Part shown: piece after piece, positions 41,949 through 51,286 of the stretch
Numbering within the stretch: position 1 is the first letter of the stretch
How the letters are laid out: the number at the start of each line of letters is the position of its first letter
Assembly: GCF_030161555.1 (NCBI RefSeq)
Contig: NZ_BSUK01000001.1
Location: 248,001 to 312,000, forward strand
Length of the DNA: 64,000 nucleotides
Reading direction: 5' to 3'
Source of the DNA: Luteimicrobium album
Lineage (GTDB): Bacteria; Actinomycetota; Actinomycetes; Actinomycetales; Cellulomonadaceae
Notes under the pieces: model-generated
What the model was told of the DNA's origin: nothing
Database searches by the model: none
The model's input: the letters and a program-made list of their open reading frames with translations, nothing else
Program-made: the position numbers and the translations under genes

Positions 41949-42928
41949 TCAGCGCCGCGCACGGCTCCGCCAGACGCGACCGGGCTGCTCCGTCGTAGGC
42001 AGGCCGGCCTCCGTCAGGATCATGTCGAGCAGCTCCTGCGTGCGCACCGCCTCCCGCCCGCTGGTGAGGGGCTCGCCGCGATCGCGGACCCGGTCGAGGA
42101 AGTGACGGACCGCCGCGGCGAACCCGAACGTCTCGGTCGCTGTCGCCCAGCCGAACGCCTCGGGCGACATCGACCGCACCGACGTCGCGCCGTCGCGCGT
42201 GACCGCGACCACGTCGGGTGCCTCGACGTGCACGCTCACACCGCCGCCGTGCGCGTCAAGCCGTTCCGACCAGGCACCCGCGTCACGCGCTGCGACAAGC
42301 ACGCCGGTGTTGCCGTTCGCGAAGCGCACGTGCGCCGACAGCCCCTCCTCCTGCCAGGGGTCGTCACCGTACGCCCGAGCGCTCACGGACTCGACCTCGC
42401 CGCCGCAGTACCAGCGCAGGAGATCGACCATGTGGACGGCGTTCTCGAACGTGGCACGGTACTCCGAGCCCGCCCGATTCTTCTGCGCGACGCAGATGCG
42501 TGCCCCGCCGCGACCGAAGGCCTCGTGCCCGGCCACATAGGTGGGTGCGAACCTGCGGTTGAAGCCGACCATGAGGACCCGGTTGGCTGCCTCGGCGAGG
42601 TCGGCGAGGCGAGCCGCCTCGGCCGTGGTCGGCGCCAGCGGCTTCTCGCAGAACACGTCGAGGCCCGCCGCGAGCGCGACCTCCACCGCGTGAGCGTGCG
42701 CGGACCTCGGGGTCAGGACGAAGAGGGCGTCGAGCTCGTGCGCGGCGACGGCCTCCTCGACCGTCGGGCTGACGGCGACGAACCCCATCGTCGGCGCAAC
42801 GGCTCAGGGTCGAGACGTCGCGACACGAGCGTCGTCAGCTCGACGTCGTCACGAGCAACGAGCGTGGGCAGCTGCGCCACCGACGCGATGTTCCCGGCGC
42901 CGACGACACCGACCTTCAGCCGGCTCAT
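41949..42928 (-). CDS. Gfo/Idh/MocA-family sugar dehydrogenase III (one frame break)
   Basis: About 326 residues. Rossmann start LKVGVVGAGNIASVAQLPTL; the frame breaks at CCCC 42783-42786, where one base joins RRRWG to FVAVSPTVEEAVAAHELDALFVLTP. CEKPLAPTTAEA carries the conserved EKP Lys, and VGFNRRFAPTYVAGHE and ENAVHMVDLLRWYCGG are the substrate-side segments, with the catalytic His-Asp region HMVD. NAD(P)-dependent oxidation of a cyclitol or sugar is expected. Its ATG overlaps the stop of the upstream TIM-barrel gene by 4 bases. Confidence 0.87.
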
Positions 42929-43819
42929 CGGGCTCCCTCACGCACCGCCGCGAGGAAGCCTCGCAATACGTCGGCCGAGCGCGCGAAGCCCACGGCGGGC
43001 GCCTCCAGATCCTGTGGATGCCACCGGTACTCGTACTCGATCGAGAGCAGCCCGTCGTATCCGAGGCCCGCGAGCTCTCCGAGGATGCTCCCCCACGGGA
43101 CGATCCCGTCGCCGACCACACGTGAGGTAACGGCGCGCTCGTCCTCGCGGACCCGCGCCGTCTCGCTCGCGACGAAGGGCCGCGACGCATCCTTGAAGAC
43201 GAGATCCTTCACGTGCACGTGCGCTACCAGGTCTCCCTGTACGGCGAGCGCCTCGTGATAGTCCTCGTCATGGGTGAAGGTCAGGTTCGCCTGGTCGTAG
43301 AGCACGCGGACGCGCGGCGACGAGACCTCCCGCACCAAGCGCGCCGTCGTCTCCGCCGTCCGGGTCATGGTCCCGAAGTGGTTCTCGACGCAGAGCACGA
43401 CGTCCGTGCCCTCGGCGTGGTCGGAGAGCTCCACCATCGACTCGACGAGCGCCGACCAGTGGCGGTCGTGGTCCGACCGCCCCTCCTGCCACTCCCCCGT
43501 AGACGCGGACGCGCGTCGCCCCGAGCTCGGCCGCCGCGTCGACAGCCGCGCGCAGCTCGTCGACGGCGTCGGTCCGCACGCTCGCCGCGAGGGCGTTGAT
43601 GGCCGTGGTGTAGGGGGTCAGGGCGACGATCTCGACCCCGGTCGCGTCTGCGGCGCGCGCCGCGCGCCGTACCGAGCTGCGGTCCGCGGGAACGATCGCC
43701 GCCGGATAGTCGACCTGGCAGATCACCTCCGCGGCGTCGAGGTCCGCCCCACGGAAGAGCTCGAGCGCCTCCGGGAGGTCGAGGTGGGGCGTGCCCAGCG
43801 TGTGTCCTGCGATTCTCAT
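42925..43819 (-). CDS. TIM-barrel sugar isomerase/epimerase, AP2-like (one frame break)
   Basis: About 298 residues of the xylose-isomerase-like TIM-barrel superfamily (IolE/IolI/hydroxypyruvate isomerase-like). N-terminal part: RIAGHTLGTPHLDLPEALELF and AAEVICQVDYPAAIVP. After the break at CCCCC 43494-43498: EWQEGRSDHDRHWSALVESM and the metal-ligand segments VVLCVENHFGTM, RVLYDQANLTF, VAHVHVKDLVF and LLSIEYEYRW (Glu, Asp, His, Glu). The frame change equals one extra or two missing bases in a G run, unlike most others here. Such enzymes epimerise, dehydrate or beta-eliminate keto-sugars. It overlaps its neighbours by 4 bases on each side. Confidence 0.85.
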
Positions 43820-44382
43820 CCGTCCGTCATCCTCGTGTCGTGGTCAGGTCCGGCCGCCCGCTCGTCCGCAGGCCCGATGAGGTCGGGTGGGTGACGCACG
43901 CGCGACCGGTCCACGAGCTCGATCAGCAGGCCCCAGGGGGTGGTGACATACGTCCAGCGGTTCCCCGCGACCCTCGGGCTGTCGCCGCCGACCTCCTTGC
44001 GGCCACCGAGAACCCGAACCCCGGGGACCGCCTCGAGCCGTGCGATCGCCTCGTCGACGTCGGTCACCGAGTAGCAGAGGTGGTGGCCGCCCGGATCGCA
44101 GTGGCGGGGCCGGTCCGCCCGCGCGTCCGCCGACCACCACTGGAAGAGCTCCAGGTTGAGGTTGGGCGGCATGCGCAGCATCGCCAGCTCGAGGTGCGCG
44201 TCCGGGGGCACGCCGAAGTGCTCGGGCATGAAGTCGGGGTCCGGACCGCGCCGGGACCGGTAGAGCTCCTCGGCGCCGAAGACGTCACGGAAGAAAGCGA
44301 CGCCCTCGTCGAGGTCGGGCACGGTGAGCGCGACGTGGTCCACCCAGGTGACCAGGTCCGCGACCCCCGTCGACGAGGTCAC
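43816..44382 (-). CDS. VOC (glyoxalase/bleomycin-resistance fold) protein
   Basis: A 188-residue vicinal-oxygen-chelate protein with the paired beta-alpha-beta3 modules: VTWVDHVALTVPDLDEGVAFFRDVFGAEELY with the first metal His, LELAMLRM...LELFQWW with a Glu, GGHHLCYSVTDVDEAIARLEAVPGV with the second His, and TPWGLLIELVD with the last Glu. All four metal ligands can be assigned, so it is probably a metalloenzyme, an epimerase, isomerase or lyase and not a binding protein. It starts at the GTG at 44382, overlapping the LacI gene stop by 4 bases. Its place in a sugar-oxidation operon suggests action on a keto-sugar intermediate. Confidence 0.82.
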   Translation of the reverse strand: MTSSTGVADLVTWVDHVALTVPDLDEGVAFFRDVFGAEELYRSRRGPDPDFMPEHFGVPPDAHLELAMLRMPPNLNLELFQWWSADARADRPRHCDPGGHHLCYSVTDVDEAIARLEAVPGVRVLGGRKEVGGDSPRVAGNRWTYVTTPWGLLIELVDRSRVRHPPDLIGPADERAAGPDHDTRMTDG

Positions 44383-45373
44383 GATGTCACTGCTCTCGTC
44401 GAGTCCCGCACCAGGAGAGACGGCTCGAGCACGATGTGCTCGGCGGGATCGCCGGCGATCAGCCGCGACGCGAGCTGCAACGCGATCTCCCCCATCGCGT
44501 CGATGGGCTGGCGGATCGTCGTGAGCCGCGGGTTGGACCTCGCTCCGAGGTCCAGACCGTCGAACCCGATCACCGACACGTCGTCCGGCACACGGACCCC
44601 GCGCCGTGCGAGCTCGCCCACCAGCGCGAACGCGACGACGTCGTTGGCCGCGATGATTGCGCTGGGTCGGTCGTCCGAGGCGGCGTACTCCGCCGCGGCC
44701 CGCGCACTCGCGCCGGGGCCTCGCCCCTGACCGAGCAGGCGCGCGCCGGTCCCCGCTCGGCGGAGAACCGTTCGAAGGCCGCTCGCCGGTCCGCGGCCGT
44801 ATGGGTGCCCACGATCCCGGACACGTAGCCGATCGACCGGTGCCCGAGCTCGGTCAGGTGGTGGAAGGCGAGCTCGATCCCACGCGTGCTGTCGACGGTC
44901 ACCGTCGGCACCGCGCTGTCCTCGTCGAACCGGTCGATGACGACGACCCGGTGGCCGAACGCGGATCCCTCAAGCTTGCCGGGGTCGATCCGCGTCGACG
45001 GCGCGACGATCGCGAACGGGGCGTAGAGGCTCTGCATCGACTCGAGGTAGTGCTCGGTCCGCTGCTCGTCACCATCGGTCACGCACAGCACGAGCTGGTA
45101 CCCGTGCGCCTCGGCGGCGGCCGTCATGGTGCGGGCGAGCTCACCGAAGAACGGGTTGGTGATGTCGGGCACGATGAGCGGGACGAGGTTCGACGTCTTG
45201 CGCCGCAGGGCCTGCGCGAGCGGGCTGATCGTGTACCCGAGCGACTCGGCGACCCGGATGATGTGCTCGCGCGTCTCCTCACGGACGACCTCGGGGCGTG
45301 AGAACGCACGCGACACCGTCGACTTGTGCACCCCGGCCGCCCTCGCGACTTCCTCGATGTTGGGGCCGTTCAT
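44379..45373 (-). CDS. LacI-family regulator of the sugar-oxidation operon (one frame break)
   Basis: About 331 residues. HTH NIEEVARAAGVHKSTVSRAFSRPEVVREETREHIIRVAESLGY and hinge SPLAQALRRK, then the effector domain (LVPLIVPDITNPFFGELARTM, HRVVVIDRFDED, RSIGYVSGIVGTHTAADR). The frame breaks at CCCC 44751-44754; adding one base gives AERGTGARLLGQGRGPGASARAAAEYAASDD, continuing to VIGFDGLDLGARSNPRLTTIRQP. It starts at the ATG at 45373, overlapping the upstream dehydrogenase stop by 4 bases. Embedded in the operon, it probably acts at the palindromes upstream of the binding-protein gene. Confidence 0.87.
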
Positions 45374-46359
45374 CGGTCGCTCGCTCCCTCGGTCGTCGTG
45401 GTCCCCGCGGCCCGGTAGGCGGCCCAGACGATCGACATCGCGGCATGGAGGTCGTCGAGCGTGGGGAGCCCGTCGAAGTCGCGTGCCACCGTGCGCGCGA
45501 CGTCCCGGACGAACGGAGCGTAGAGCGGGTCGCTGTCCACGTCGATCCTGCGCTCCTCGCGGCGCCCGTCCTTCCTGACGAGCTCCGCCTGGCCGCGCTC
45601 GTCGATGCTCGCGAAGCCCTCCTCTCCCGCGACGGTGAACGAGCAGTACCGCTTGCTCGGCGCGTCGGGGAACGCGTAGCCGACCTCGATCAACGCCTCC
45701 CGACCCGAGCCGGTCGCGACGACCAGGCTCGCGTGATCCTCGACGGCCTCCCCGTGCATCGTCGACCGCAGGCTCGACGAGACGAGCGAGGCGCCCTCGC
45801 CGACGTGGGCGAGGAACAGGTCGACGAAGTGCGGGCCGAGGTTGGCGAGGCATCCGCCGCCTGCCGCGACGGGGTCGAGCATCCACGGGTTCCCGTTCAC
45901 GCGATAGCGTTCCGGCGGCCCCGCGATGAAGCTCGTCCGCGAGTAGACCGGGCGTCCGGCGCGACGCAGCCACGCGTCGACGGGCCCGCCGCGCTGGACC
46001 AGCGGGACGGTGGCCGGCACTCCTGCAGCCGCCGCGGCGTCACGGACCTCCTCGAGTGTCCCGAGGTCCGTGCCGAGTGGCTTCTCGACGACGAACGGGA
46101 CTCCCCGGCGGATCAGCTCGAGGCAGCGGGCTCCCATCGAGTCGTGACGCCCGAAGACGTAGGCGAGCTCGATGTCGGGCAGGTCGAGGATCGCGTCCTC
46201 GGTCAGCGCGGGCGCGCCGAACATCCGGCTCCCGGCGACGGCGGCCGCCGGGTCGGCGTCGGTGACGGCGACGACGTCGTGGTGCTCTCGCATGGCCGCG
46301 GCGTAGAGGGGGACGTGCCAGTGCGACGTGCCTATGACTACCGTCCTCGCGCCGCTCAT
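45370..46359 (-). CDS. Gfo/Idh/MocA-family sugar dehydrogenase II
   Basis: A 329-residue NAD(P)-dependent oxidoreductase. The N-terminus is unusual: ARTVVIGTSHWHVPLYAAAM lacks the normal GxGxxG, which raises the question of whether the cofactor site is complete. VVEKPLGTDLGTLEEV supplies the EKP Lys, and GGGCLANLGPHFVDLF holds the GPH-x-x-D catalytic pair. The C-terminal half is the family beta-sheet domain. It is overlapped by 4 bases with the genes on both sides. Proteins of this type can be isomerases or lyases as well as dehydrogenases; given the altered Rossmann motif I would not assume simple oxidation. Confidence 0.83.
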   Translation of the reverse strand: MSGARTVVIGTSHWHVPLYAAAMREHHDVVAVTDADPAAAVAGSRMFGAPALTEDAILDLPDIELAYVFGRHDSMGARCLELIRRGVPFVVEKPLGTDLGTLEEVRDAAAAAGVPATVPLVQRGGPVDAWLRRAGRPVYSRTSFIAGPPERYRVNGNPWMLDPVAAGGGCLANLGPHFVDLFLAHVGEGASLVSSSLRSTMHGEAVEDHASLVVATGSGREALIEVGYAFPDAPSKRYCSFTVAGEEGFASIDERGQAELVRKDGRREERRIDVDSDPLYAPFVRDVARTVARDFDGLPTLDDLHAAMSIVWAAYRAAGTTTTEGASDR

Positions 46360-47348
46360 CGGGTGCCCACCGTCCTTCGGTCGTCTGCCAGGAGTTCGTT
46401 GATCGACGTCGCGAGCTCGATCGGCGCGACCGCGGCCTCGATCCCGACGTCGGGAGGCCCGCCGCGCGCGAAGTCGAGGGCGCTCCTCGCCTGTGCGGCG
46501 AAGAGGTCCAGCGGCTCGACCAGGTCGACCCGCTCACGTTCGCCGCGGTCCCAGCTCCGCAGCGTCCAGTTGCGCCAGTGCCTCCTCGAGCCGGTCGCGA
46601 CGGCGTCGATCTCGAGGTCGAAGTCCCGGTCGTTGAGGCCCTCGTCGTTGAGCCAGGGCGACCAGTAGGTCTCGAGCTGCACGTGCACCGCGCCCCCGAT
46701 CCGGTAGGAGGCGTGCACGAGCTCGGGCACCCCTGAGCCGTACAGGCCGGAGCTGCTCCAGGCGTCGAGCACCTCGACCTCGCCGGGGACGGCCGCCCCG
46801 ACGAGCTCGAGCGCGTGGACGGCGTTCACGACCACGACGCCGCCCCCGGAGGCGTCGGCACGCCAGGCGGTGACCTCGTCCTTGTGCGCGACGGTACGGA
46901 TCCGCACGGCGCGGACGTCCGCACGGGCCGCCCAGGACGTGAACGCGCCGAAGAACGGGTGGTGGTGCAGCATGTAGCCAACGGCCAGGTTCTCCCGCGC
47001 CCGCCGCTGCACGCCGAGAGCAGCGACCGCACCGAGGTCGGCCCCGACGGGCTTCTCGCACAGCACTCGCAGCCCTCGAGCGAGAAGCAGGGCGCACACG
47101 TCCGGCTGCACCTGGGTCGGCAGCGCCACGACGACGAGGTCGACGTCACCCGGCTCGAGCTCGTCGGCGCGGGCTACCCGGGCTCCGAGTCGACGTGCGA
47201 GGTCGGCCGCTCGCGGGTCCTCGTCCACGATCGCCGTGACACGAGCCCCGACCGCCCGGAACGCCTCGAGCTGCCTGGACCCGGCCCACCCGCACGCTCC
47301 GACGACGGCGACGCGCACGACCGGTCGCGCTGCTGAGGTCGCGCTCAT
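46356..47348 (-). CDS. Gfo/Idh/MocA-family sugar dehydrogenase I
   Basis: A 330-residue oxidoreductase. Rossmann motif VAVVGACGWAGSRQLEAF (GxCGxxG), VDLVVVALPTQVQPDV, LCEKPVGADLGAVA with the EKP Lys, VGYMLHHHPFF, and GGGVVVVNAVHALELVG at the catalytic region (the canonical H-x3-D is replaced by NAVHALE, so the acid-base pair differs). WSPWLNDEGLNDRDFDLEIDA is distinctive. It is coupled by 4-base overlaps to the permease upstream and dehydrogenase II downstream. Together with II and III it makes three diverged members of one family in one operon, presumably acting on successive intermediates. Confidence 0.83.
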   Translation of the reverse strand: MSATSAARPVVRVAVVGACGWAGSRQLEAFRAVGARVTAIVDEDPRAADLARRLGARVARADELEPGDVDLVVVALPTQVQPDVCALLLARGLRVLCEKPVGADLGAVAALGVQRRARENLAVGYMLHHHPFFGAFTSWAARADVRAVRIRTVAHKDEVTAWRADASGGGVVVVNAVHALELVGAAVPGEVEVLDAWSSSGLYGSGVPELVHASYRIGGAVHVQLETYWSPWLNDEGLNDRDFDLEIDAVATGSRRHWRNWTLRSWDRGERERVDLVEPLDLFAAQARSALDFARGGPPDVGIEAAVAPIELATSINELLADDRRTVGTR

Positions 47349-48243
47349 CCCTTGACTCCCCCGACGTCATCCCGGCGATGAACCAGCGCTGGAAGGCGAC
47401 GAAGACGGCGAGCACCGGTGCGAAGCTCACGATCACGAACGCCGCGAAGAGGCCCCAGAAGTTGCCGAAGCCGGTCGTGATGTAGCGCACGATCCCGTTC
47501 TGCACGGTCTTCATGTCCTCGCTGGTCGCGAGCACGGTCGACACGAGGAAGTCGTTCCAGACGAAGACGAAGATGAAGACCGCGATCGCGGCGATGCCGG
47601 GCCGCACGAGCGGCAGGACGACGCGCAGCAGGATCTGCCGACGGTTGCAGCCGTCGATCGCGGCGGCCTCCTCGATCTCCACCGGGATGTTCTCGAAGAA
47701 GTTGCGCAGGAACAGGATGGCCTGCCCGGAGATCAGGGCCGTGTAGACGACGATCAGCAACGGATACGTGTTGATCAACGAGGTCCGCACGAGCATCGCA
47801 TAGAGCGCGATGAAGACCACGATCCCCGGAACCATCGTGAGGACGAGCACGACGGTCATGAGCGCCTCGGTGCGCCCGGACCGGAACCGCGTGGCCGCGT
47901 AGGCCGCGGGCACGCAGATCACCAGGGCGAGCACGATCGAGCCGACGGCCAGCACTGTCGAGTTGATCAGGAACCGGACGTTGGTGATCGTGTAGATGCC
48001 TTCGTACTGTGCCCAGGAGAAGGGGTTCGGGATCCATCGCGGAGGGAAGCTCACCGTGTCCGCGTCACGCTTGAGGGAGGTCGACAGGACCCACGCCACG
48101 GGTGGGAGGACGATCGCTGCGGCGAGCAGCGTGACGAGCCAGCGCGGGACGGCGCGGATCAGCGCGCCTCGCCTTCGACGGGTCTGGGCGGCCTCGTCGG
48201 TCGGGCGGTCGGCGACGACGTGCCTGGGTGCCGTGGTGGTCAC
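47345..48243 (-). CDS. Carbohydrate ABC transporter permease, MalG type (frame break at C-terminus)
   Basis: About 299 residues, six membrane helices. The EAA loop that docks the ATPase is EEAAAIDGCNRRQILLRVVLPLVRPGIA. The N-terminus is cytosolic and basic (RRRRGALIRAVPRW). The frame breaks at CCCCC 47358-47362; one extra base gives the standard ending FIAGMTSGGVKG and a TGA at 47345 that overlaps the next start by 4 bases. It starts at the GTG at 48243, overlapping the upstream permease stop. No ATP-binding subunit is in the operon; actinobacteria often share one MsiK-like ATPase between such systems. Confidence 0.9.
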
Positions 48244-49192
48244 AACGACTCCTTCCGACGGAACCTCACGGCGACGAGCGTGAGGACGATGTTGATCGCG
48301 AAGAGCAGGAGCGCGGTCGCCGCCGCACCCGACATGTTGAAGTCGACGAACATCTCGTTGTAGGTCCGCATCGCGAGCGTCTCCGTCGAGTTGAGCGGAC
48401 CGCCGCGCGTCGTGACGAGGATGATCGTGACCATCTGGACGTAGAGCATCAGGAGCACGACCACGACCGAGACGATCGCGTTGCGGATGTAGGGCAGCGT
48501 GACGTTGCGGAACGTCTGCCACGCGTTCCCGCCGTCTACGCGCATGCTCTCCTTGAGCTCGACGGGCACGGTCTGGAGTGCGCCGAGGAAGAGCAGCATC
48601 GCCTGGGGGTAGGACCACCAGGCCGTGATCAGGGTCACGGCGACCAATGCCGCCGTCGGGGTCGAGAACACGTTGGTCGGCCCGAAGCCGAGGGCCTTCG
48701 TCAACTGCGTCGCCGGCCCGTAGTTCGGGTTGAGGAACCAGAACCAGATCGTCCCTACGGTCGCCTGGGACATGAGCCACGGGAGGAGGAAGAGGCTGCG
48801 CACGCTCCGCTTGAGCCGTCGCGCGTTGTTGACGACCACGGCGCTGACGAGCCCGACCGGGAGCGCGACGACGAGCGCCCCGACGGCGAAGACGAGCGTG
48901 GTGACCACCTCGTGGCCGAGGTCGCCGTCGCTGAACAGCTTCGAGAAGGAGTCGAGCCCGGAGTAGCTGCCGATCTCGTAGTAGCTGGTGTGGTGGGTCG
49001 CGGTCCAGACCGTGTAGCCCAGTGGGATCACGAAGACGAGCAGCGCGACCACGCAGACCGGGGCGAAGTACCACCAGAGCGTGGGCGTGCGGGGCCCGCG
49101 GGGAGCCGGCTGGCGCCGGTCCCCGCGGACGCGACGCCTCCCGAGGCGTCGGCCAGGCCCGCGGTGTCGGACGAGACCGTGAGTGAAGACAT
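48240..49192 (-). CDS. Carbohydrate ABC transporter permease, MalF type (frame break near N-terminus)
   Basis: About 317 residues, six membrane helices, CUT1 type. Family segments: LWWYFAPVCVVALLVFVIPLGYTVW, LFLLPWLMSQATVGTIWFWF, and the EAA-like loop KESMRVDGGNAWQTFRNVTLPYIR. The frame breaks near 49100-49103; one extra base joins the natural start (MSSLTVSSDTAGLADASGGV..., ATG at 49192) through SRLPRGPRTPTLWWY. Without the repair the gene would appear to begin inside the binding-protein gap. It lies 56 bp after the binding-protein stop and is coupled to the second permease by a 4-base overlap. Confidence 0.88.
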
Positions 49193-49248
49193 CGCTTCGC
49201 CTTTCCGGCGGGGTGCCCGCGGGGGCGTCCCGCGCTGATTCCTGGCCG

Positions 49249-50510
49249 TCAGCCGTTCGCTGCGGACTGGGCGGACTCGAGGAACTGCGCCGCGGTGCCG
49301 CCCTTGAGGTACATCTGCTGTGCCGCGTTCGCGAGTCCGTTGGCGATGGACAGCCAGTTGGCGGAGTACTCGCGCGGCTCGCTGTTCTTGGTGACGTAGT
49401 CCTTGATCGCGAGGACGAGCTTCGCGTCGTCGGTCTTGAAGTAGGGCTGGTCGTAGGTCGAGGAGCGGACGGGGACCTCACCACCGGTCGCCATCCGGGC
49501 CTGAGCCTCGGGACCGGTCATGTACTCGATGAACTTCCAGGCGGCGTCCGCGTGCTTGCTGCTCGACCCGATCCCCAGCGTCCAGCCGAACGTGGTGCCC
49601 TTGGTGCTCCCGTCCGACGACGCGGGCAGGGGGCCCAGTCGACGTCCTTGTTCACCGACTGCACGGTCTGGATGCGGTGGGTGCCGATCACGGCCATCGC
49701 CGTGGTGCCGTTCGACAGGCCGTCGGTCACGTTGGTGTACTGGTCGGAGACGACGCTCTTGCCCAGCCCGCCGGCCTGCTTGAGGTTGATCAGGAACTGG
49801 CTGAACTCCTCGGCCTTCGGGACGGCGAACGATGCCTTCCCGTCCGTGGAGACGGGCACGTCGAGCTCGCTCATGAAGCAGTCGAACAGCTCGGAGATGA
49901 GCGAGGAGTTGTCCTCCTCGGAGAAGCCCGCCCCGAAGCCGACGTACCCGGCCTTGGCGGCCTTGCCCGCGACGTCGACCACCTGGTCCCAGGTCGTCGG
50001 CACCTTGGCACCGATCTTCGACAGGATCTTCTTGTTGTAGACGAGGGAGCAGGTGCGGTACTCGTACGGCACAGCGATCTGGGCCTTCTTGGCGTCCGTG
50101 AACGCGGAGATCGGGCGGAGCCAGTCCGTGATCTGCTTGTAGTCGTCGGGCAGCGCCTGGTAGACGCCGGCGTCGGCGAGCTGCGGGAGCATCGGGCTGT
50201 ACATCTTGATGACGTCCGGCGTCTGTCCGGCTGCGGCCGCCTGTGGCAGGCGGCTCAGCATGTCGCCGAACGAGACCACCTCGAGCTTGACGTCGATCGT
50301 GGGGTTCGCCTTCTCGAAGGCAGCGACGTTCTCCTTGAGCGCCTCGGACCGCGCGTTGTCCTGCGTCGGGTCGATGAAGTCCCAGTAGGTGAGCGTCGTC
50401 TTGCCGCCGCTACCGTCGCCACCGTCCGAGTCGTCAGCCGGCGAACAGGCCGCCAGGGCGACGACCGCGGCCGTCACGGCGACCGCGACGAGTGCGCGAG
50501 TCCTCTTCAT
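49249..50510 (-). CDS. Sugar ABC transporter substrate-binding lipoprotein (one frame break)
   Basis: About 420 residues, a cluster B (CUT1) solute-binding lipoprotein. Lipobox: VVALAACS, with Cys near residue 19, followed by an Asp/Gly linker and LTYWDFIDPTQDNARSEALKENVAAFEK. The frame breaks at GGGGG 49629-49633; one extra base gives DWAPLPASSDGSTKGTTFGWTLGIGSSSKHADAAWKFIEYMTG, the typical C-terminal lobe. It starts at the ATG at 50510 with GGAGAG upstream. It is the first gene of the ten-gene minus-strand operon and divergent from the aldolase; palindromic operator candidates lie between. The ligand is unknown; the family binds oligo- and monosaccharides. Confidence 0.9.
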
Positions 50511-50533
50511 GCGTCTCTCCATTGAGTCGGCAT

Positions 50534-50609
50534 TTGCTCCGCGAGAGCAATGCGATCGGTTGCTGCAATCGGTTGTATGATGGAAGCACCGCCCCACGGC
50601 GCATGTCAA
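50534..50609. promoter_or_regulatory. Divergent control region with three LacI-like operator candidates
   Basis: From left: TTGCTC-N5-GAGCAA (50534-50550), TGCGATCGGTTGCT (50551-50564) and TGCAATCGGTTGTA (50564-50577), the last two sharing CGGTTG and spaced 13 bp. On the minus strand TTGACA (50604-50609) is a candidate -35, with a weak -10 near 50580-50585, which would put the tandem sites over the start of the binding-protein operon transcript. For the plus strand TATGAT (50576-50581) is a candidate -10 for the aldolase. Confidence 0.5.
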
Positions 50610-50644
50610 CCCCCGCTCCTGTGACCGTCGAAGGAGACCTCCAC

Positions 50645-51286
50645 ATGGGATTTGCCAAGCTCGCGACGCTCAGCTCGATCGTCGACACCGGGACCGTGCT
50701 GATCGTCCGCCTGGACACTGCCGAGGAGTCGTACGACGTCGCGCTCGCCGCCGCGGACGGCGGTGTCCGCGCCGTCGAGATCACGCTCACGACTCCCGGC
50801 GCCCTCGGCGTCGTCGAGCGGCTCGCCCGCGAACGACCCGAGCTCCACGTGGGCGCCGGCACCGTCCTCGACGAGCACGCCGCATACGCGGCGATCGAGG
50901 CGGGGGCGCGCTTCCTCGTGAGTCCGCAGCTCAGCCCGGCGATGCTGCGCGTCGCCAATCGCTACCAGGTCGCGACGGTCGCGGGAGCCATGACCCCGAC
51001 CGAGATCCTCGCTTCCGCCGAGGCCGGAGCCGATCTCGTCAAGGTCTTCCCCACCGAGGCCATGGGCGTCGCAGCGACCCGCGCGGTCCTCGCGCCCCTG
51101 GCCCACATCCCTCTGGTCCCCGCCGGAGGGGCCACACCCGACAACGTGCACGAATGGGTCCGCGCCGGCGCGACCGCGATCGGCGTCGGTAGCTGCATCA
51201 CCAAGGCACACCGTCCGGACGGCGACCTCGGCGCCGTCACACGCAGCGCCCGCCGGTTCCTCGACGCAGTCGCCCAGGCCCGATGA
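50645..51286 (+). CDS. KDPG/KDPGal-type aldolase (2-keto-3-deoxy-6-phospho sugar acid aldolase)
   Basis: A 213-residue class I aldolase that would split a 2-keto-3-deoxy-phospho-aldonate into pyruvate and a triose phosphate. Catalytic Glu45 (AVEITLTT) and Schiff-base Lys133 (ADLVKVFPTEAMG) sit at the positions I recall for E. coli KDPG aldolase. VGAGTVLDEHA, FLVSPQLSP and PAGGATPDNV (normally PTGG) complete the barrel, and the Thr-to-Ala change in the phosphate loop region is a point of difference. It starts at the ATG at 50645 with GGAGA upstream. It is coupled by a 4-base overlap to the kinase and divergent from the ABC/dehydrogenase operon, which probably feeds it. Confidence 0.88.
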   Translation: MGFAKLATLSSIVDTGTVLIVRLDTAEESYDVALAAADGGVRAVEITLTTPGALGVVERLARERPELHVGAGTVLDEHAAYAAIEAGARFLVSPQLSPAMLRVANRYQVATVAGAMTPTEILASAEAGADLVKVFPTEAMGVAATRAVLAPLAHIPLVPAGGATPDNVHEWVRAGATAIGVGSCITKAHRPDGDLGAVTRSARRFLDAVAQAR

